DNA from: Pseudomonas cichorii
GTDB lineage: Bacteria > Pseudomonadota > Gammaproteobacteria > Pseudomonadales > Pseudomonadaceae
Reading direction: 5' to 3'
Length of the DNA: 64,000 nt
Assembly: GCF_018343775.1 (NCBI RefSeq)
Contig: NZ_CP074349.1
Span: 5,074,001 to 5,138,000 of the forward strand
Shown: one piece after another, positions 37,220 through 50,058 of the stretch
Layout of the letters: each line of letters starts with the position of its first letter
How positions within the stretch are numbered: position 1 is the stretch's first letter
Position numbers and translations under genes: made by a program
The notes under the pieces: model-generated
What the model saw: only the letters and a program-made list of their open reading frames with translations
What the model was told of the DNA's origin: nothing
Databases searched by the model: none

Positions 37220-37734
37220 AGGTTCACCCCGATACGCGAGGTCAGGGTAAAGGTCTGCAGGGTGCTATCGGCCGCAGTACCACCGGATGCAACGGTGCTG
37301 GCCCCCGCCGCCCGCGTATCGTCCCAGGTAATGGTGATGGTGACGGCCGGCGCGCCGCTGACATCGATGCTGGCTGTGGCCGTGGAGCCGGCAAAAGTGG
37401 CGATGTTGGTCTTGAAATCGTAAAGGTCCTGATCCCGGGCCCGGGTCGGATTCCCTGTCGGCGGAGCCGAGGCCAGATTGGCCAGGGCATACGTCGCCAG
37501 TACGTTGGTGGTGCCGTTGGCGACCGCATTGCCATCCACATTCGCACGAATACGATCCATCATGTCGTAGGCAATGAAGCTTGCCTGGCTGGTCATGGTG
37601 GAACTGTCGGTGTACTTGAGAGCGTTGAGCTGAATCGCGGCGGCACCCAGCAGGCCGATGGCAAGTATCAGGACCGAAACCAGCACCTCGATCAGCGTCA
37701 TGCCCGTCTGGCGACGTCGCACTTCATTTAGCAT
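37216..37734 (-). CDS. pilV: Type IV pilus minor pilin PilV
   Basis: 172 residues from ATG 37734, which overlaps the fimU stop by one base (TGATG). Pre-pilin site RQTG/MTLIEVLVSVLILAIGLLG. 'SQASFIAYDMMDRIRAN' is typical of PilV. A start further up at 37773 lies within fimU and is not needed. Confidence 0.93.
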   Translation of the reverse strand: MLNEVRRRQTGMTLIEVLVSVLILAIGLLGAAAIQLNALKYTDSSTMTSQASFIAYDMMDRIRANVDGNAVANGTTNVLATYALANLASAPPTGNPTRARDQDLYDFKTNIATFAGSTATASIDVSGAPAVTITITWDDTRAAGASTVASGGTAADSTLQTFTLTSRIGVNL

Positions 37735-38204
37735 CAGCAACTTCCACCCAGAATGATCCGGCCCGTCAGACAAATATTCATGGTCCTGGCAATCGAGCCT
37801 CGCGTGTAGTTCATCACCACCGCAGTGGTGGGCGTAGACAAGGCGCCCAGATTATTGAATTCGATCCCGGTGACGTCAGTCGCCGTCAGGGTTGCTCCGC
37901 TGCTCAGGCGCGCAACCTTGCGCAACGCAGTCGGGGTGGCCGATGTATCGGAAGCCAGAAAAACCTGTAGCTCGGTCTTCCAGTCCGCCCCGCTGGTTGG
38001 TGCGATACGTACCGTCACCCCCCGGTTTATCGCCTCAAGACGTGCATAGTTGAGCGCCCGCTGCAAATCATTGAGCTCGGCATCCGCCTTGTTGTTCTGG
38101 ATCGTGCTGGTAAAGCTCGGAACGGCAAGCGCAGCCACGATCGCCACCACAGACACAGTGACTAACAATTCAATGAGGCTGAAGCCCTTGGACATATAAC
38201 GCAT
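37734..38204 (-). CDS. fimU: Minor pilin FimU (GspH/FimT family)
   Basis: 156 residues from ATG 38204, with GGAG 8 bases upstream. Leader MRYMSKG then FSLIELLVTVSVVAIVAALA. 'LQRALNYARLEAINRGVTVRIAP' and the C-terminal Cys in 'NICLTGR' fit FimU. The symbol rests on position at the head of pilVWXY1E as in P. aeruginosa. It primes pilus assembly with the other minor pilins. Confidence 0.85.
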   Translation of the reverse strand: MRYMSKGFSLIELLVTVSVVAIVAALAVPSFTSTIQNNKADAELNDLQRALNYARLEAINRGVTVRIAPTSGADWKTELQVFLASDTSATPTALRKVARLSSGATLTATDVTGIEFNNLGALSTPTTAVVMNYTRGSIARTMNICLTGRIILGGSC

Positions 38205-38285
38205 TGGGTGTCTCCTAGACGTTACGACTATAAGGCAGCAGCGATGCCTGAAAATCTCTAGCAGGATATACGGTTGTTTTGCGAT

Positions 38286-38294
38286 GACGAATGC
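38286..38294 (-). promoter_or_regulatory. Weak AlgR-like site upstream of fimU
   Basis: GCATTCGTC on the minus strand matches 7 of 9 bases of the AlgR core CCGTTCGTC, about 80 bases upstream of fimU. AlgR controls the same operon in P. aeruginosa. A 9-base match is weak evidence. Confidence 0.25.
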
Positions 38295-38336
38295 CCGGAT
38301 GGCATTTGGAACACGGTTTTCCAGGGAGGAAAAGCA

Positions 38337-38837
38337 ATGAAGCATGCAGGATTCACATTAATCGAGCTACTGATCGTGGTTGCCCTCGTGGCCATTCTTG
38401 CCAATGTTGCCAGCACACCGTTTACAGACTTTATCGATGCCAATCGCAGGCAGGTAGCGGCACAGGAACTGGCCGGCGGCATACGCTCGGCACGGGTTGC
38501 AGCCATTACCCGCAATCAGGTGGTGACCCTGTATGCCATTGAGGGAGACTGGAGCAACGGTTGGCGAATCATTACCGACACCAAAGGCAACGGACCGGAT
38601 GATGACGATACCGTGCTGGTCGAACGGGCCATCGACGGAAAAACGCGCATTATCGGCAACAGCAAGATTGCGCAGTACATCAGCTTCAACGGCCTGGGAG
38701 GCCTCAGGAAAGCTGCCAACGGCACCTTTCACGTCTGCGTCCGTGATGAGGCCGTGAGCCACTATCGCGTGATAGTGGCCATTACCGGCAGAGTCAGAGT
38801 CGAGAACGACAAGATACCGACAGATCTCTGCGCCTGA
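38337..38837 (+). CDS. fimT: FimT-like pseudopilin, opposite to the minor-pilin operon
   Basis: 166 residues from ATG 38337 after AGGGAGG. Pre-pilin site MKHAG/FTLIELLIVVALVAILANVA; 'AAQELAGGIRSARVAAITRNQVVTLY' is GspH/FimT-type, split here. It is divergent from fimU and convergent with ispH, whereas in P. aeruginosa fimT and fimU run in the same direction. The symbol is by synteny and family. Confidence 0.8.
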   Translation: MKHAGFTLIELLIVVALVAILANVASTPFTDFIDANRRQVAAQELAGGIRSARVAAITRNQVVTLYAIEGDWSNGWRIITDTKGNGPDDDDTVLVERAIDGKTRIIGNSKIAQYISFNGLGGLRKAANGTFHVCVRDEAVSHYRVIVAITGRVRVENDKIPTDLCA

Positions 38838-38839
38838 CC

Positions 38840-39787
38840 TTACGGCAGAGACTTGACCCGCAGTTCCTTGGGAACGGAGAACGTGATGTTCTCTTCGCGG
38901 CCAGACAGTTCATCGGCACCGGTCGCACCCCAGGCCTGCAATTGCTGGATCACGCCGCGCACCAGCACTTCCGGCGCAGAAGCACCCGCAGTGATACCGA
39001 TACGCTCGATACCGTCGAACCAGCTGCGCTGCATATCTTCGGCACCGTCGATCAGGTATGCCGGCGTCGACATGCGCTCGGCCAGTTCACGCAGACGATT
39101 GGAGTTGGAGCTGTTGGGACTGCCCACCACCAGTACCACATCGCACTCATCGGCCAGTTGCTTGACCGCATCCTGACGGTTTTGCGTGGCATAGCAGATA
39201 TCGTCCTTGCGCGGCCCGCCAATGGCAGGGAAGCGCGAACGCAGCGCATCGATGACACGACTGGTATCGTCCATGGACAAGGTTGTCTGGGTCACGAAAG
39301 CCAGGGCATCGGGGTTGCGCACCTGGAGGTTGGCAACGTCTTCCTCGTCTTCCACCAGGTAAATCGCACCGCCATTGCTGGCGTCGTACTGGCCCATGGT
39401 GCCTTCGACTTCCGGATGACCTTCATGGCCAATCAGGATGCACTCACGGCCATCACGGCTGTAACGGGCCACTTCGATATGCACCTTGGTCACCAGCGGA
39501 CAGGTCGCATCGAAGACCTTCAGGCCACGGCCTGCTGCCTCGGCGCGTACCGCCTGGGAAACACCGTGGGCGCTGAAGATGACGATGACATCGTCCGGCA
39601 CCTGTTCAAGCTCTTCAACGAAGATCGCGCCACGAGCGCGCAGGTCTTCGACGACGAATTTGTTGTGAACGACTTCATGACGCACATAAATCGGCGGGCC
39701 AAACACTTCCAGAGCGCGATTGACGATTTCGATCGCACGGTCCACACCAGCGCAGAAGCCGCGGGGGTTGGCGAGTTTGATTTGCAT
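38840..39787 (-). CDS. ispH: 4-hydroxy-3-methylbut-2-enyl diphosphate reductase IspH
   Basis: 315 residues from ATG 39787; the open frame extends upstream without support. Three Fe-S cysteines are visible: '[11 protein letters not shown]', '[13 protein letters not shown]' and '[11 protein letters not shown]'. 'HGVSQAV' and '[14 protein letters not shown]' are conserved substrate-binding parts. It makes IPP and DMAPP at the end of the MEP pathway, upstream of IspB (50919). Last gene of the ribF-ileS-lspA-fkpB-ispH operon. Confidence 0.97.
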   Translation of the reverse strand: MQIKLANPRGFCAGVDRAIEIVNRALEVFGPPIYVRHEVVHNKFVVEDLRARGAIFVEELEQVPDDVIVIFSAHGVSQAVRAEAAGRGLKVFDATCPLVTKVHIEVARYSRDGRECILIGHEGHPEVEGTMGQYDASNGGAIYLVEDEEDVANLQVRNPDALAFVTQTTLSMDDTSRVIDALRSRFPAIGGPRKDDICYATQNRQDAVKQLADECDVVLVVGSPNSSNSNRLRELAERMSTPAYLIDGAEDMQRSWFDGIERIGITAGASAPEVLVRGVIQQLQAWGATGADELSGREENITFSVPKELRVKSLP

Positions 39788-39845
39788 GCTGTGCCTCGTA
39801 TTTACGTGCGGAGCAGCCCGGCCGAAGCCGGGCTTGATATCCGGC

Positions 39846-40313
39846 TCAGGAAGCCAGAATCGCCTTGACCTCGAAGATTTGCACTTCAAAGTTTAGTGTC
39901 TTGCCAGCCAGGGGATGGTTGAAATCGACGGTGACCAGCTCATCGTCGAATTTCTTCACCACACCCGGCAGCTCAGTATTGGCCGCATCGTTGAAGATCA
40001 CCAGCAATCCTTCAGACAGCTCCATGCCCTGGAACTGCGAACGCGGGATGATCTGCACGTTTTGCGGGTTGGGCTGACCAAAGGCATTCTCTGGCGGCAC
40101 CTGGACGGTTCTTCTGTCGCCGGCCTTGAAGCCGAAGATGGCTGCTTCAAAACCAGGCAACAGATTACCATCACCCACTTTGAACGTAGCCGGTGCCTTG
40201 TCGAAAGTGCTGTCTACCGTGTCGCCGTTTTCAAGATGCAGGGCGAAGTGCAAGGTGACTTGCGTGTTCTGGCCGATGCGCAGCTCGCCTTGAGTCGATG
40301 ACTGTTCAGCCAT
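39846..40313 (-). CDS. fkpB: FKBP-type peptidyl-prolyl isomerase (SlpA/FkpB type)
   Basis: 155 residues. Short FKBP domain with an inserted flap: '[30 protein letters not shown]' (split) and '[16 protein letters not shown]', diagnostic of SlyD/SlpA-like isomerases. It lacks the His-rich tail of SlyD. The start overlaps the lspA end by 8 bases. Confidence 0.92.
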   Translation of the reverse strand: MAEQSSTQGELRIGQNTQVTLHFALHLENGDTVDSTFDKAPATFKVGDGNLLPGFEAAIFGFKAGDRRTVQVPPENAFGQPNPQNVQIIPRSQFQGMELSEGLLVIFNDAANTELPGVVKKFDDELVTVDFNHPLAGKTLNFEVQIFEVKAILAS

Positions 40314-40824
40314 GAGCAGGCTCCTCTTCTTTCTTGCTCTTGAACATATCCACAGCCAGCATGACGGCGCCGACGCTGATTGCGCTGTCGGCTACGTTGA
40401 AGGCCGGGAAGTACCAACGGTTTTGCCAGTGCACCAGAATGAAGTCGATGACATGGCCAAGCACGACACGGTCATAGAGATTGCCGATAGCGCCCCCCAG
40501 GACCAATGCCAGGGCAATTGCCAGCCAGGTGTCATCACGGCCAAGACGCTTGAGCCACACGACCAGCACTGCACTCACGACAATCGCAATCAGGGCAAAC
40601 AACCAGCGCTGCCAACCGGCACCATCGGCCAGAAAACTGAAGGCAGCCCCGGTGTTATAGGCCAGGGTCCAACTGAAGTAATCGGGGATGATAACGATCT
40701 GGTCGTACATCTCCAGCCGGTTCTCGAAGTAATACTTGCTGGCCTGATCGACGATCAGGACCAGCAGGCTCAACCATAACCAGCTCAAACGGCCAAAACG
40801 GCCTGCAGCGCCTGGATTAGGCAT
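40306..40824 (-). CDS. lspA: Lipoprotein signal peptidase LspA
   Basis: 172 residues from ATG 40824, overlapping the ileS stop by 8 bases. Four membrane helices and the catalytic Asp pair in '[19 protein letters not shown]' and '[14 protein letters not shown]'. It removes signal peptides from lipoproteins such as BamD. Confidence 0.95.
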   Translation of the reverse strand: MPNPGAAGRFGRLSWLWLSLLVLIVDQASKYYFENRLEMYDQIVIIPDYFSWTLAYNTGAAFSFLADGAGWQRWLFALIAIVVSAVLVVWLKRLGRDDTWLAIALALVLGGAIGNLYDRVVLGHVIDFILVHWQNRWYFPAFNVADSAISVGAVMLAVDMFKSKKEEEPAHG

Positions 40825-43648
40825 AGTGACGCACCTCGCCAGCGCCGCTGATGTTATCCACACAGCGACCGCAGATTTCAGGATGCTCAGGGTTCACGCC
40901 AACGTCTTCACGGTGGTGCCAGCAACGGGCGCACTTCGCGTGACCGGACTTGACCACTTTCAGCTTCAGGCCAGCAACCTCGGTCACCACCGCATCGGCC
41001 GGTGCCGACAGCAAAGGCGCGACAGTCGCGGTGGATGTGATCAGGACGAAACGCAGTTCGTTGCTGAGCTTCGACAGGTCGGCAACCAGCGAATCTTCAG
41101 CGTACAGGGTCACTTCAGCCTGCAGGTTGCCGCCGATGGCCTTGGCAGCGCGCAGGTTTTCCATTTCCTTGTTGACCGAAGCCTTCACCGCCATGATCCG
41201 CTCCCAGTAGGCGCGGTCCAGCTCGAAACCTTCAGGCATTTCGCTCAGGCCTTCGTACCAGGTGTTGAGCATCACGGATTCGTTACGCTCGCCCGGCAGG
41301 AACTGCCACAGCTCGTCGGCAGTGAACGCCAGGATCGGTGCGATCCAGCGTACCAGTGCTTCGGAGATATGGAACAACGCGGTCTGGCAAGAGCGACGCG
41401 CCTTGCTGTCAGGGGCCGTGGTGTACTGACGGTCCTTGATGATGTCCAGATAGAAGCCACCCAGCTCCTGCACGCAGAAGTTGTGGACCTTCGAGTAGAC
41501 GTTCCAGAAGCGGTATTCGCTGTAGTTCTCTTGCAGCTCGCGTTGCAGCAGCAGAGTACGGTCCACGGCCCAGCGGTCCAGCGCCAGCATTTCTTCAGTT
41601 GGCAGCAGGTCGGTGGCCGGATTGAAACCGGACAGGTTCGAGAGCAGGAAGCGTGCAGTGTTGCGGATCCGCCGGTAGGCGTCTGCGCTGCGCTGCAGGA
41701 TCTGATCGGAAACCGCCATTTCACCGGAATAGTCAGTGGCCGAAACCCACAGACGCATGATGTCTGCACCCAACGTATCGTTGACCTTCTGCGGCGCGAT
41801 GACATTGCCCAGCGACTTGGACATCTTGCGGCCGTTTTCGTCAACGGTGAAACCGTGGGTCAACAGCTCACGGTACGGAGCGTGATCGTCGATGGCACAG
41901 CCAGTCAGCAGCGAGGAATGGAACCAGCCACGATGCTGGTCGGAACCTTCCAGATACAGGTCCGCACGCGGGCCTGTTTCGTGGCCCATGGAGTGCGAGC
42001 CGCGCAATACGTGCCAGTGAGTGGTGCCGGAATCGAACCAGACGTCCAGTGTGTCGGAGATCTTGTCGTATTTGGGCGCTTCATCACCCAGCAACTCGGC
42101 AGCGTCCAGCTTGAACCAGGCTTCGATGCCCTCTTTCTCGACGCGCTGAGCGACTTCTTCCATCAGCTCGACGGTGCGCGGATGCAGCTCGCCGCTTTCC
42201 TTGTGCAGGAAGAACGGGATCGGCACGCCCCAGTTGCGCTGACGGGAGATGCACCAGTCAGGACGGTTGGCGATCATGGAGTGCAGACGCGCCTGCCCCC
42301 AGGCCGGAACGAATTGGGTGTCTTCGATGGCTTTGACCGCACGCTTGCGCAGGGTCTCGCCCGTCTCAGGCTGCTTGTCCATGCCTACGAACCACTGGGC
42401 GGTGGCGCGGTAGATCAGCGGCGACTTGTGACGCCAGCAGTGCATGTAACTGTGGCTGATGGTTTCGGTGTGCAACAAGCTACCGACCTCAGCCAGCTTG
42501 TCGATGATGTTCTGGTTGGCCTTGAAGATGAACTGGCCACCGAAGAACTCCAGGGACTCGACATACACGCCGTTGCTCTGCACCGGGCTGATGATGTCAT
42601 CGTTGGTCACGCCGTAGCTTTTGCTGATGACAAAGTCGTCGACGCCGTAAGCAGGCGAGCAATGCACAACACCGGTGCCAGCGCTCAGCTCGACATACTC
42701 GGCCAGATAGACGGGCGACAAGCGGTCATAGAACGGGTGACGGAAGTTGATCAGCTCAAGCGCGGTGCCCGTCGTAGTAGCAATAACGGTGCCTTGCAGG
42801 TTGTAGCGGGTCAGGCAGCTTTCAACCAGCTCCGAGGCCAGAACCAGCAGTCTGTCACCGACATCAACCAGCGCATACTCGAACTCTGGATGAACGTTCA
42901 GCGCCTGGTTGGCAGGAATGGTCCACGATGTCGTGGTCCAGATCACGATGGCAGCAGGTTTGCTCAGCGAATCGAGGCCAAATGCCGCAGCCAGTTTCGC
43001 GTCATCGGCAACAGGGAATGCCACGTCGAGGGTAGTGGATTTCTTGTCCTGATATTCGACTTCCGCCTCAGCCAGGGCCGAACCGCAATCGAAGCACCAG
43101 TTCACGGGCTTGAGGCCCTTGAACACGAAACCGCCCTTGACCATTTCGGCCAGCGCACGGATTTCACCGGCTTCGTTAGCGAAGTTCATGGTGAGGTACG
43201 GATTGTCCCAGTCGCCCAGCACGCCCAGGCGAATGAACTCGGCCTTCTGGCCTTCGACCTGCTCGGCAGCATAGGCGCGGCACAGCTCACGGGTCTTGTC
43301 GGCGGACAGGTTCTTGCCGTGGGTGACTTCGACTTTGTGCTCGATCGGCAAGCCATGGCAGTCCCAGCCCGGCACATAAGGCGCATCGAAGCCCGACAGG
43401 GTCTTGGAGCGCACGATCATGTCCTTGAGGATCTTGTTGACGGCGTGACCGATGTGAATATTGCCGTTGGCGTAGGGAGGACCGTCGTGCAGGACGAACT
43501 TTGGACGATCCTTGCCAATCTCGCGCAGCTTCTGGTACAGGCCAATGCTGTCCCAGCGCTGCAGAGTTTGCGGCTCGCGCTGGGGCAGGCCGGCCTTCAT
43601 CGGGAAGGCGGTGTCCGGAAGGTTTAGCGTGGCTTTATAATCGGTCAT
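40817..43648 (-). CDS. ileS: Isoleucyl-tRNA synthetase
   Basis: 943 residues from ATG 43648. HIGH-like motif '[16 protein letters not shown]', editing domain, KMSKS motif '[12 protein letters not shown]', and C-terminal zinc site '[12 protein letters not shown]...CGRC'. The start overlaps the ribF stop (ATGA). Bacterial type I IleRS. Confidence 0.98.
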   Translation of the reverse strand: MTDYKATLNLPDTAFPMKAGLPQREPQTLQRWDSIGLYQKLREIGKDRPKFVLHDGPPYANGNIHIGHAVNKILKDMIVRSKTLSGFDAPYVPGWDCHGLPIEHKVEVTHGKNLSADKTRELCRAYAAEQVEGQKAEFIRLGVLGDWDNPYLTMNFANEAGEIRALAEMVKGGFVFKGLKPVNWCFDCGSALAEAEVEYQDKKSTTLDVAFPVADDAKLAAAFGLDSLSKPAAIVIWTTTSWTIPANQALNVHPEFEYALVDVGDRLLVLASELVESCLTRYNLQGTVIATTTGTALELINFRHPFYDRLSPVYLAEYVELSAGTGVVHCSPAYGVDDFVISKSYGVTNDDIISPVQSNGVYVESLEFFGGQFIFKANQNIIDKLAEVGSLLHTETISHSYMHCWRHKSPLIYRATAQWFVGMDKQPETGETLRKRAVKAIEDTQFVPAWGQARLHSMIANRPDWCISRQRNWGVPIPFFLHKESGELHPRTVELMEEVAQRVEKEGIEAWFKLDAAELLGDEAPKYDKISDTLDVWFDSGTTHWHVLRGSHSMGHETGPRADLYLEGSDQHRGWFHSSLLTGCAIDDHAPYRELLTHGFTVDENGRKMSKSLGNVIAPQKVNDTLGADIMRLWVSATDYSGEMAVSDQILQRSADAYRRIRNTARFLLSNLSGFNPATDLLPTEEMLALDRWAVDRTLLLQRELQENYSEYRFWNVYSKVHNFCVQELGGFYLDIIKDRQYTTAPDSKARRSCQTALFHISEALVRWIAPILAFTADELWQFLPGERNESVMLNTWYEGLSEMPEGFELDRAYWERIMAVKASVNKEMENLRAAKAIGGNLQAEVTLYAEDSLVADLSKLSNELRFVLITSTATVAPLLSAPADAVVTEVAGLKLKVVKSGHAKCARCWHHREDVGVNPEHPEICGRCVDNISGAGEVRHYA

Positions 43649-44595
43649 TTCAGGCTCTTGGTTAGCGGTTGGCCATGCCAATGGGCACGGGCGGCGGCGA
43701 CGTCCGCATTGATCGCCGTCTTGAGCGCCTCCAGTGAGGCGAAACGCTGCTCATCGCGCAGCTTGTGGTGGAAAGCCACCGTCAAACGCCGGCCATAGAT
43801 ATCACCGGCAAAATCCAGAAGATGAACCTCAAGGTGGGCACTGCCATCACCTGCCACGGTCGGACGCACGCCGATATTGGCGACTCCCGGCCAGGCCTTG
43901 CCATCGATGTTCGTGCTGACCAGGTAAACCCCGCTCAACGGCACACGACGACGCTTGAGTTGCACATTGGCCGTGGGCGTACCCAACTGGCGTGCTAGCT
44001 TCTGGCCATGCAGAACCCGTCCGGTAATCTGGAACGGGCGACCGAGCAAATGCTCGGCCAGGGCAAAATCCGCGACAGCCAGGGCATTACGCACCTTGGT
44101 ACTGCTGACCCGGACACCATCGATCTCAACGGTCTGCGCCGCCTCTACGGTAAAACCATGAGTATTACCTGCTTGTTGCAGGAAGTCGAAGTCGCCGATG
44201 CGGTCGCAACCGAATCGGAAATCGTCGCCTACCTCAAGATGCTGCACGCCCAGCCCGTCGACCAGAATGGTCTCGACGAAGCTGGCGGCACTGAGTTTGC
44301 TCAGACGCTGGTTGAAAGACAGGCACAAGACCCGGTCAACACCCTCGGCGCTCAGCAGTTCAAGCTTGTCACGCAGCCGGGCCAGACGTGCTGGCGCGGT
44401 GTCAGGAGCGAAGAATTCCCGTGGCTGCGGCTCGAAAATGACCACGCAAGTGGGCACGCCCAACTCGACAGCGCGCTCGCGCAGACGCATCAGGATCGCC
44501 TGATGACCGCGGTGGACACCGTCAAAGTTGCCAATCGTGGCGACGCAGCCCCGATGCGAGGGGTGCAGGTTGTGGAGGCCTCTAACCAGCTGCAT
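43645..44595 (-). CDS. ribF: Bifunctional riboflavin kinase/FAD synthetase RibF
   Basis: 316 residues from ATG 44595; an ATG at 44613 is an alternative. N-terminal FMN adenylyltransferase: '[17 protein letters not shown]', '[12 protein letters not shown]' and '[10 protein letters not shown]'. C-terminal flavokinase: '[12 protein letters not shown]', 'GVYLV' and '[11 protein letters not shown]'. Makes FMN and FAD, needed by ThiO, Ndh and the LLM monooxygenase in this window. Confidence 0.96.
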   Translation of the reverse strand: MQLVRGLHNLHPSHRGCVATIGNFDGVHRGHQAILMRLRERAVELGVPTCVVIFEPQPREFFAPDTAPARLARLRDKLELLSAEGVDRVLCLSFNQRLSKLSAASFVETILVDGLGVQHLEVGDDFRFGCDRIGDFDFLQQAGNTHGFTVEAAQTVEIDGVRVSSTKVRNALAVADFALAEHLLGRPFQITGRVLHGQKLARQLGTPTANVQLKRRRVPLSGVYLVSTNIDGKAWPGVANIGVRPTVAGDGSAHLEVHLLDFAGDIYGRRLTVAFHHKLRDEQRFASLEALKTAINADVAAARAHWHGQPLTKSLK

Positions 44596-44727
44596 AACGC
44601 ACTTCTTGCTCATAAAGTGGCCGATTATAACCACACACGGCCCCGGGCGACAGGCAACACGCCCAGACCAGACAACAGCGGTCGGACCGCAACGCAAAAA
44701 TCCGACAGCCACCCCGTCAAACTACGT

Positions 44728-46266
44728 TTACATGATTGCCTTGCGAGCGAAATGCCGCAGGCGAAAACCCAACAGCAGCAGCATACCGAAATAAACCACC
44801 ACACCCGCCGCGACCAGCGCCCCCAGGCGTACGAACCGCTCAAGCATCTGCCCTTCGCTCCAGGCCGGCATCACATGCATCAGCCCCAGCAGCACTGCCG
44901 ACATGACCGAAACAGCCAGAATCAGCTTGAACAGAAACTTCGCCCAGCCAGGCTGCGGCTGAAACAGACCCTGCTTGCGCAACTGCCAGAACAGCAGACC
45001 GGCATTGATACACGCCCCCACACTGATGGCCAGGGCCAGACCCGCATGCTGCAACGGCACGATAAACGCCAGATTGAGCAACTGGGTAACGATAAGGGTA
45101 AAGATCGCGATTTTAACCGGCGTACGGATATTCTGCTGGGCATAAAAGCCGGGAGCCAGCACCTTGATCAGGATGATTCCCAGCAACCCCACCGAATAAG
45201 CTATCAGCGCACGCTGGGTCATGACTGCATCCACCGCATCGAACTTGCCGTACTGGAACAGGGAAACAGTCAACGGCTCAGCCAGCAGGCCCAGCGCCAG
45301 CGTGCAAGGCAGAACCAGCAAAAAGCAAAGGCGCAAGCCCCAGTCGAGAATCCGCGAATACTCCTGACGATCCTTGTTGGCATAGGTCTTGGACAGGATC
45401 GGCAACAGAATCGTCCCCAACGCTACACCCAGCACCCCGGAAGGCAGCTCCATCAGGCGGTCGGCATAGTACATCCACGAGACGGAACCTGCGACGAGGA
45501 ACGAGGCAAATATCGTGTTGATAATCAGAGATATCTGACTGACGGAAACGCCAAGGATGGCAGGCAACATCTGCTTCATCACACGCCATACACCCGTGTC
45601 CCGCAGATTCAGACGCGGCAGGACCAGCATGCCGATTTTTTTCAGGTGCGGCAGTTGATAGAGCAACTGCAGCAAACCACCCGCCAGCACCGCCCACCCG
45701 AGCGCCATGACCGGCGGATCGAAATAAGGCGTCAGGAACAGGGCGAAGAAAATCATGCTGACGTTGAGCAGCGTCGGCACGAAGGCTGGCACGGAAAAAC
45801 GGTTCCAGGTATTGAGGATCGCACCGGCCATGGATGACAGGGAAATCAGCAATATATAAGGAAAGGTCACCCGCAGCAGGTCCGCGGTCAGGGCGAACTT
45901 TTCAGGCGAGTCGACAAAACCCGGCGCCGTGGCCCAGATTACCCAGGGCGCGAAGATGACGCCCAGCAAGGTGACCAGCGCCAGCGCCAGCGTGAGCAGC
46001 CCCGTGACATACGCCACGAAGGTGCGGGTCGCCTCCTCGCCCTGCTGGCTTTTATATTCGGCAAGGATCGGCACGAAGGCCTGGGAAAAGGCCCCTTCGG
46101 CAAAGATCCTGCGCAGCAGGTTCGGCAGCTTGAAGGCAATGAAGAAGGCATCCGTCGCCATCCCGGCCCCGAACGTACGGGCAATGATGGTATCGCGAAT
46201 GAAGCCCAGCACCCGGGAAAGCATGGTGATAGAGCTGACGGCAGCTAATGACTTGAGTAGATTCAT
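44728..46266 (-). CDS. murJ: Lipid II flippase MurJ
   Basis: 512 residues, 14 membrane helices. N-terminal '[29 protein letters not shown]' (split) and '[23 protein letters not shown]' are MurJ signatures. It moves lipid II across the inner membrane. It is separated from ribF by 132 bases with no clear terminator. Confidence 0.97.
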   Translation of the reverse strand: MNLLKSLAAVSSITMLSRVLGFIRDTIIARTFGAGMATDAFFIAFKLPNLLRRIFAEGAFSQAFVPILAEYKSQQGEEATRTFVAYVTGLLTLALALVTLLGVIFAPWVIWATAPGFVDSPEKFALTADLLRVTFPYILLISLSSMAGAILNTWNRFSVPAFVPTLLNVSMIFFALFLTPYFDPPVMALGWAVLAGGLLQLLYQLPHLKKIGMLVLPRLNLRDTGVWRVMKQMLPAILGVSVSQISLIINTIFASFLVAGSVSWMYYADRLMELPSGVLGVALGTILLPILSKTYANKDRQEYSRILDWGLRLCFLLVLPCTLALGLLAEPLTVSLFQYGKFDAVDAVMTQRALIAYSVGLLGIILIKVLAPGFYAQQNIRTPVKIAIFTLIVTQLLNLAFIVPLQHAGLALAISVGACINAGLLFWQLRKQGLFQPQPGWAKFLFKLILAVSVMSAVLLGLMHVMPAWSEGQMLERFVRLGALVAAGVVVYFGMLLLLGFRLRHFARKAIM

Positions 46267-46435
46267 TGAAAGAGTGTTATGCCCTGGCTAAAGGATAGGC
46301 GCTCAGGCCTTCATTTATGCGATACTTCGCGCCGCAAAAAGCCCGGAGCGAAAGTCCGCGAGTTTACAGGTCGTACGCCGGAAATAAATATCCGGGTTCA
46401 GATAGCGACCACTCAGCGGAACACCTCAACTGCCC

Positions 46436-46464
46436 TTGACAAGTGACAAACTCATCGGCATGAT
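46436..46464 (+). promoter_or_regulatory. Sigma70 promoter of rpsT
   Basis: TTGACA at 46436-46441, 17 bases, CATGAT at 46459-46464, 52 bases before the rpsT start. The -35 matches consensus fully. Confidence 0.6.
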
Positions 46465-46516
46465 TCGCGGCCTATTTTGTTAGCTATTTCATAAAAGTCT
46501 TTCGAGGAGCTCGACG

Positions 46517-46795
46517 GTGGCCAACACACCTTCCGCCAAAAAACGTGCAAAACAGGCTGAGAAGCGTCGCAGCCACAACGCCAGCCTGCGTTCCATGGTT
46601 CGTACCTACATCAAGAATGTGGTCAAAGCCATCGACGCAAAAGACGCAGAAAAAGCGCAAGCCGCTTACGTTCTGGCTGTTCCTGTTATCGACCGTATGG
46701 CCGATAAAGGCATCATCCACAAGAACAAAGCTGCTCGCCATAAAGGCCGCCTGAACGGTCACATCAAGGCTCTGAACCTTGCTGCTGCCGCCTAA
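46517..46795 (+). CDS. rpsT: 30S ribosomal protein S20
   Basis: 92 residues, starting with GTG after GAGGAG. '[20 protein letters not shown]' followed by '[11 protein letters not shown]' and '[22 protein letters not shown]' is typical S20. The weak GTG start is a known feature linked to autoregulation in E. coli (there UUG). Alone between divergent murJ and convergent creA. Confidence 0.97.
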   Translation: MANTPSAKKRAKQAEKRRSHNASLRSMVRTYIKNVVKAIDAKDAEKAQAAYVLAVPVIDRMADKGIIHKNKAARHKGRLNGHIKALNLAAAA

Positions 46796-46813
46796 GCGAT
46801 CTGCTTGTTGAAA

Positions 46814-46837
46814 AACCGACCCAAGGGTCGGTTTTTT
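46814..46837 (+). terminator. rpsT terminator
   Basis: AACCGACCC / GGGTCGGTT stem followed by TTTT, 19 bases after rpsT. Confidence 0.9.
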
Positions 46838-46909
46838 ATTGCCTGCAATATTGCACAGGACATGGGAGCGAATCGGACAACCCCCATTCACCCCCACAGA
46901 ATCATCAAA

Positions 46910-47380
46910 TCATGGCGTAGCTGCATGCGGCCACGGCAGGATTGGAATCGCGGTCACCGCATTCTGCGGGCTACCCTCGATAATCCGGTCGCTGTAGACC
47001 AGATAAACCAGGGTATTACGCTTCTCATCCAGGAAGCGCACCACCTGCATGGTCTTGAAAACCAGCGAAGTACGCTCCTTGAATACTTCCTCACCGTCCT
47101 TGAGCGGCGGCTGGAAACGAATCGGCCCGACCTGGCGACAAGCAATCGAAGCCTCGGCACGATCCTCGGCCAAGCCAAGACCACCCTTCACCCCGCCCGT
47201 CTTGGCGCGGGACAGATAGCAGGTCACACCCTCTACCTTGGGATCATCAAAAGCCTCGACCACGATCCGGTCATTGGGGCCGACAAACTTGAATACCGTC
47301 GACACCTGACCAATCTCTTCAGCCGCCGCCAAGGCAGGCACGACCAGCAATGCCGCAAAAACCGCTTTCATGACTCGCAT
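46910..47380 (-). CDS. creA: CreA-family periplasmic protein
   Basis: 156 residues from ATG 47380 preceded by AAGGAAGG; 10 further residues are open upstream. Signal peptide to about residue 20 (PALAAAEE). '[35 protein letters not shown]' (split) and '[19 protein letters not shown]' are CreA (PF05981) signatures. Function unknown. It lies directly downstream of proB with a 26-base gap. Confidence 0.9.
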   Translation of the reverse strand: MRVMKAVFAALLVVPALAAAEEIGQVSTVFKFVGPNDRIVVEAFDDPKVEGVTCYLSRAKTGGVKGGLGLAEDRAEASIACRQVGPIRFQPPLKDGEEVFKERTSLVFKTMQVVRFLDEKRNTLVYLVYSDRIIEGSPQNAVTAIPILPWPHAATP

Positions 47381-47406
47381 CGAACCTTCCTTTGTGATGG
47401 CCCGCA

Positions 47407-48528
47407 TCAAACGAGAATCAGGTTATCCCGATGAATCAGCTCAGGCTCGGCCATGTAACCCAGCTCGCGCACGATGGCATCGGATGACTGACCGATAATC
47501 TTCTGCGCTTCGACAGCACTGTAGTTACTCAGGCCGCGAGCGATTTCCCGACCATCAGGCGCAACGCACACAACCATCTCACCACGACGGAAGCTGCCCT
47601 GCACCACCTTCACACCCACAGGCAACAGACTCTTGTGATCCTTGACCAGAGCAGCCACCGCACCACCATCCAGCACCAGCGTGCCACGAGTCTGCAGATG
47701 ACCGGCCAGCCACTGCTTGCGGGCCGCGAGCATTTCACGCTCAGGCGACAGCAATGTACCCAACTGCTCACCCGCCTTGAGGCGCGCCAGCACGCGATCG
47801 ATACGACCACCCACAATCACCGTATGCGCCCCGGAACGAGCCGCCAGACGCGCCGCACGCAGCTTGGTCTGCATGCCACCACGCCCAAGCGCACCTCCCG
47901 TGCCGCCAGCCACCGCATCCAGCGCCGGATCGTCGGCACGCGCCTCATAAATAAGCTGAGCCTCGGGATTGTTGCGCGGATCGGCATCGAACATGCCATC
48001 GCGATCCGTCAGGATCACCAGCAGATCAGCCTCGACCAGGTTGGCCACCAGAGCGGCCAGCGTGTCGTTGTCACCAAAACGGATTTCGTCAGTCACAACC
48101 GTGTCGTTTTCGTTGATGACCGGCACAACACCCAGCTCGACCAGCGTGCGCAGGGTGCTGCGAGCGTTCAGATAGCGCTTGCGATCGGACAGATCGTCGT
48201 GAGTCAGAAGAATCTGCGCGGTATGCCGGTCATGCTCGGCAAAGCTCGACTCCCAGGCCTGCACCAACCCCATCTGACCGATGGCAGCAGCCGCCTGAAG
48301 CTCATGCATGGCACTGGGTCGCACAGACCAGCCCAGGCGACTCATGCCGGCAGCAACAGCCCCGGAAGAAACCAGCACCAGCTCGACGCCCGCTTCATGC
48401 AGCGCCACCATCTGCTCAACCCACACCCCCATGGCCGAACGATCCAGGCCTTTGCCATCCGCCGTCAGCAGGGCACTGCCGATCTTCACGACCCAGCGCT
48501 GGGCACCCGTCACTTTGCTGCGCATCAT
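47407..48528 (-). CDS. proB: Glutamate 5-kinase
   Basis: 373 residues starting at tandem ATGs (48528/48525). Kinase domain with '[10 protein letters not shown]', '[15 protein letters not shown]', '[28 protein letters not shown]' (split) and '[15 protein letters not shown]'; C-terminal PUA domain (about 280-373). First step of proline synthesis. Follows obg on the same strand. Confidence 0.97.
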   Translation of the reverse strand: MMRSKVTGAQRWVVKIGSALLTADGKGLDRSAMGVWVEQMVALHEAGVELVLVSSGAVAAGMSRLGWSVRPSAMHELQAAAAIGQMGLVQAWESSFAEHDRHTAQILLTHDDLSDRKRYLNARSTLRTLVELGVVPVINENDTVVTDEIRFGDNDTLAALVANLVEADLLVILTDRDGMFDADPRNNPEAQLIYEARADDPALDAVAGGTGGALGRGGMQTKLRAARLAARSGAHTVIVGGRIDRVLARLKAGEQLGTLLSPEREMLAARKQWLAGHLQTRGTLVLDGGAVAALVKDHKSLLPVGVKVVQGSFRRGEMVVCVAPDGREIARGLSNYSAVEAQKIIGQSSDAIVRELGYMAEPELIHRDNLILV

Positions 48529-48574
48529 CTTCCAACCTTAGCCAGAGAATTTTCTTAATACGGATTCGAGATAC

Positions 48575-48605
48575 AAAAACGCCGCTATCAGTCAGTAGCG
48601 GCGTT
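48575..48605 (-). terminator. obg terminator
   Basis: On the minus strand AACGCCGCTA, 8-base loop, TAGCGGCGTT, then TTTG, 18 bases beyond the obg stop and before proB. Confidence 0.85.
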
Positions 48606-48623
48606 CAAGTTTACTGCAAGCGA

Positions 48624-49928
<1,305 letters not shown>

Positions 49929-50013
49929 TCAGAAACCAGCGACCCGTAAGGTCCACATCACAACAGCCCGCACAAACAGCTTTGCAAGAGACTCACCAAC
50001 CTCAACTACAAAC

Positions 50014-50044
50014 AAAAAAGCCCCGTCGCGAGACAGGGCTTTTC
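50014..50044 (-). terminator. rplU-rpmA terminator
   Basis: Minus-strand AAAGCCCTGTC-TCGC-GACGGGGCTTTTTT, 15 bases after the rpmA stop, with one mismatch. Confidence 0.9.
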
Positions 50045-50058
50045 AAGCTACTGCGCAA

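Noticed and set aside
44008-45837. 609-codon plus-strand frame opposite ribF and murJ
   Set aside because: Crosses two well-identified minus-strand genes and their gap; Gln/His/Arg-rich antisense composition.
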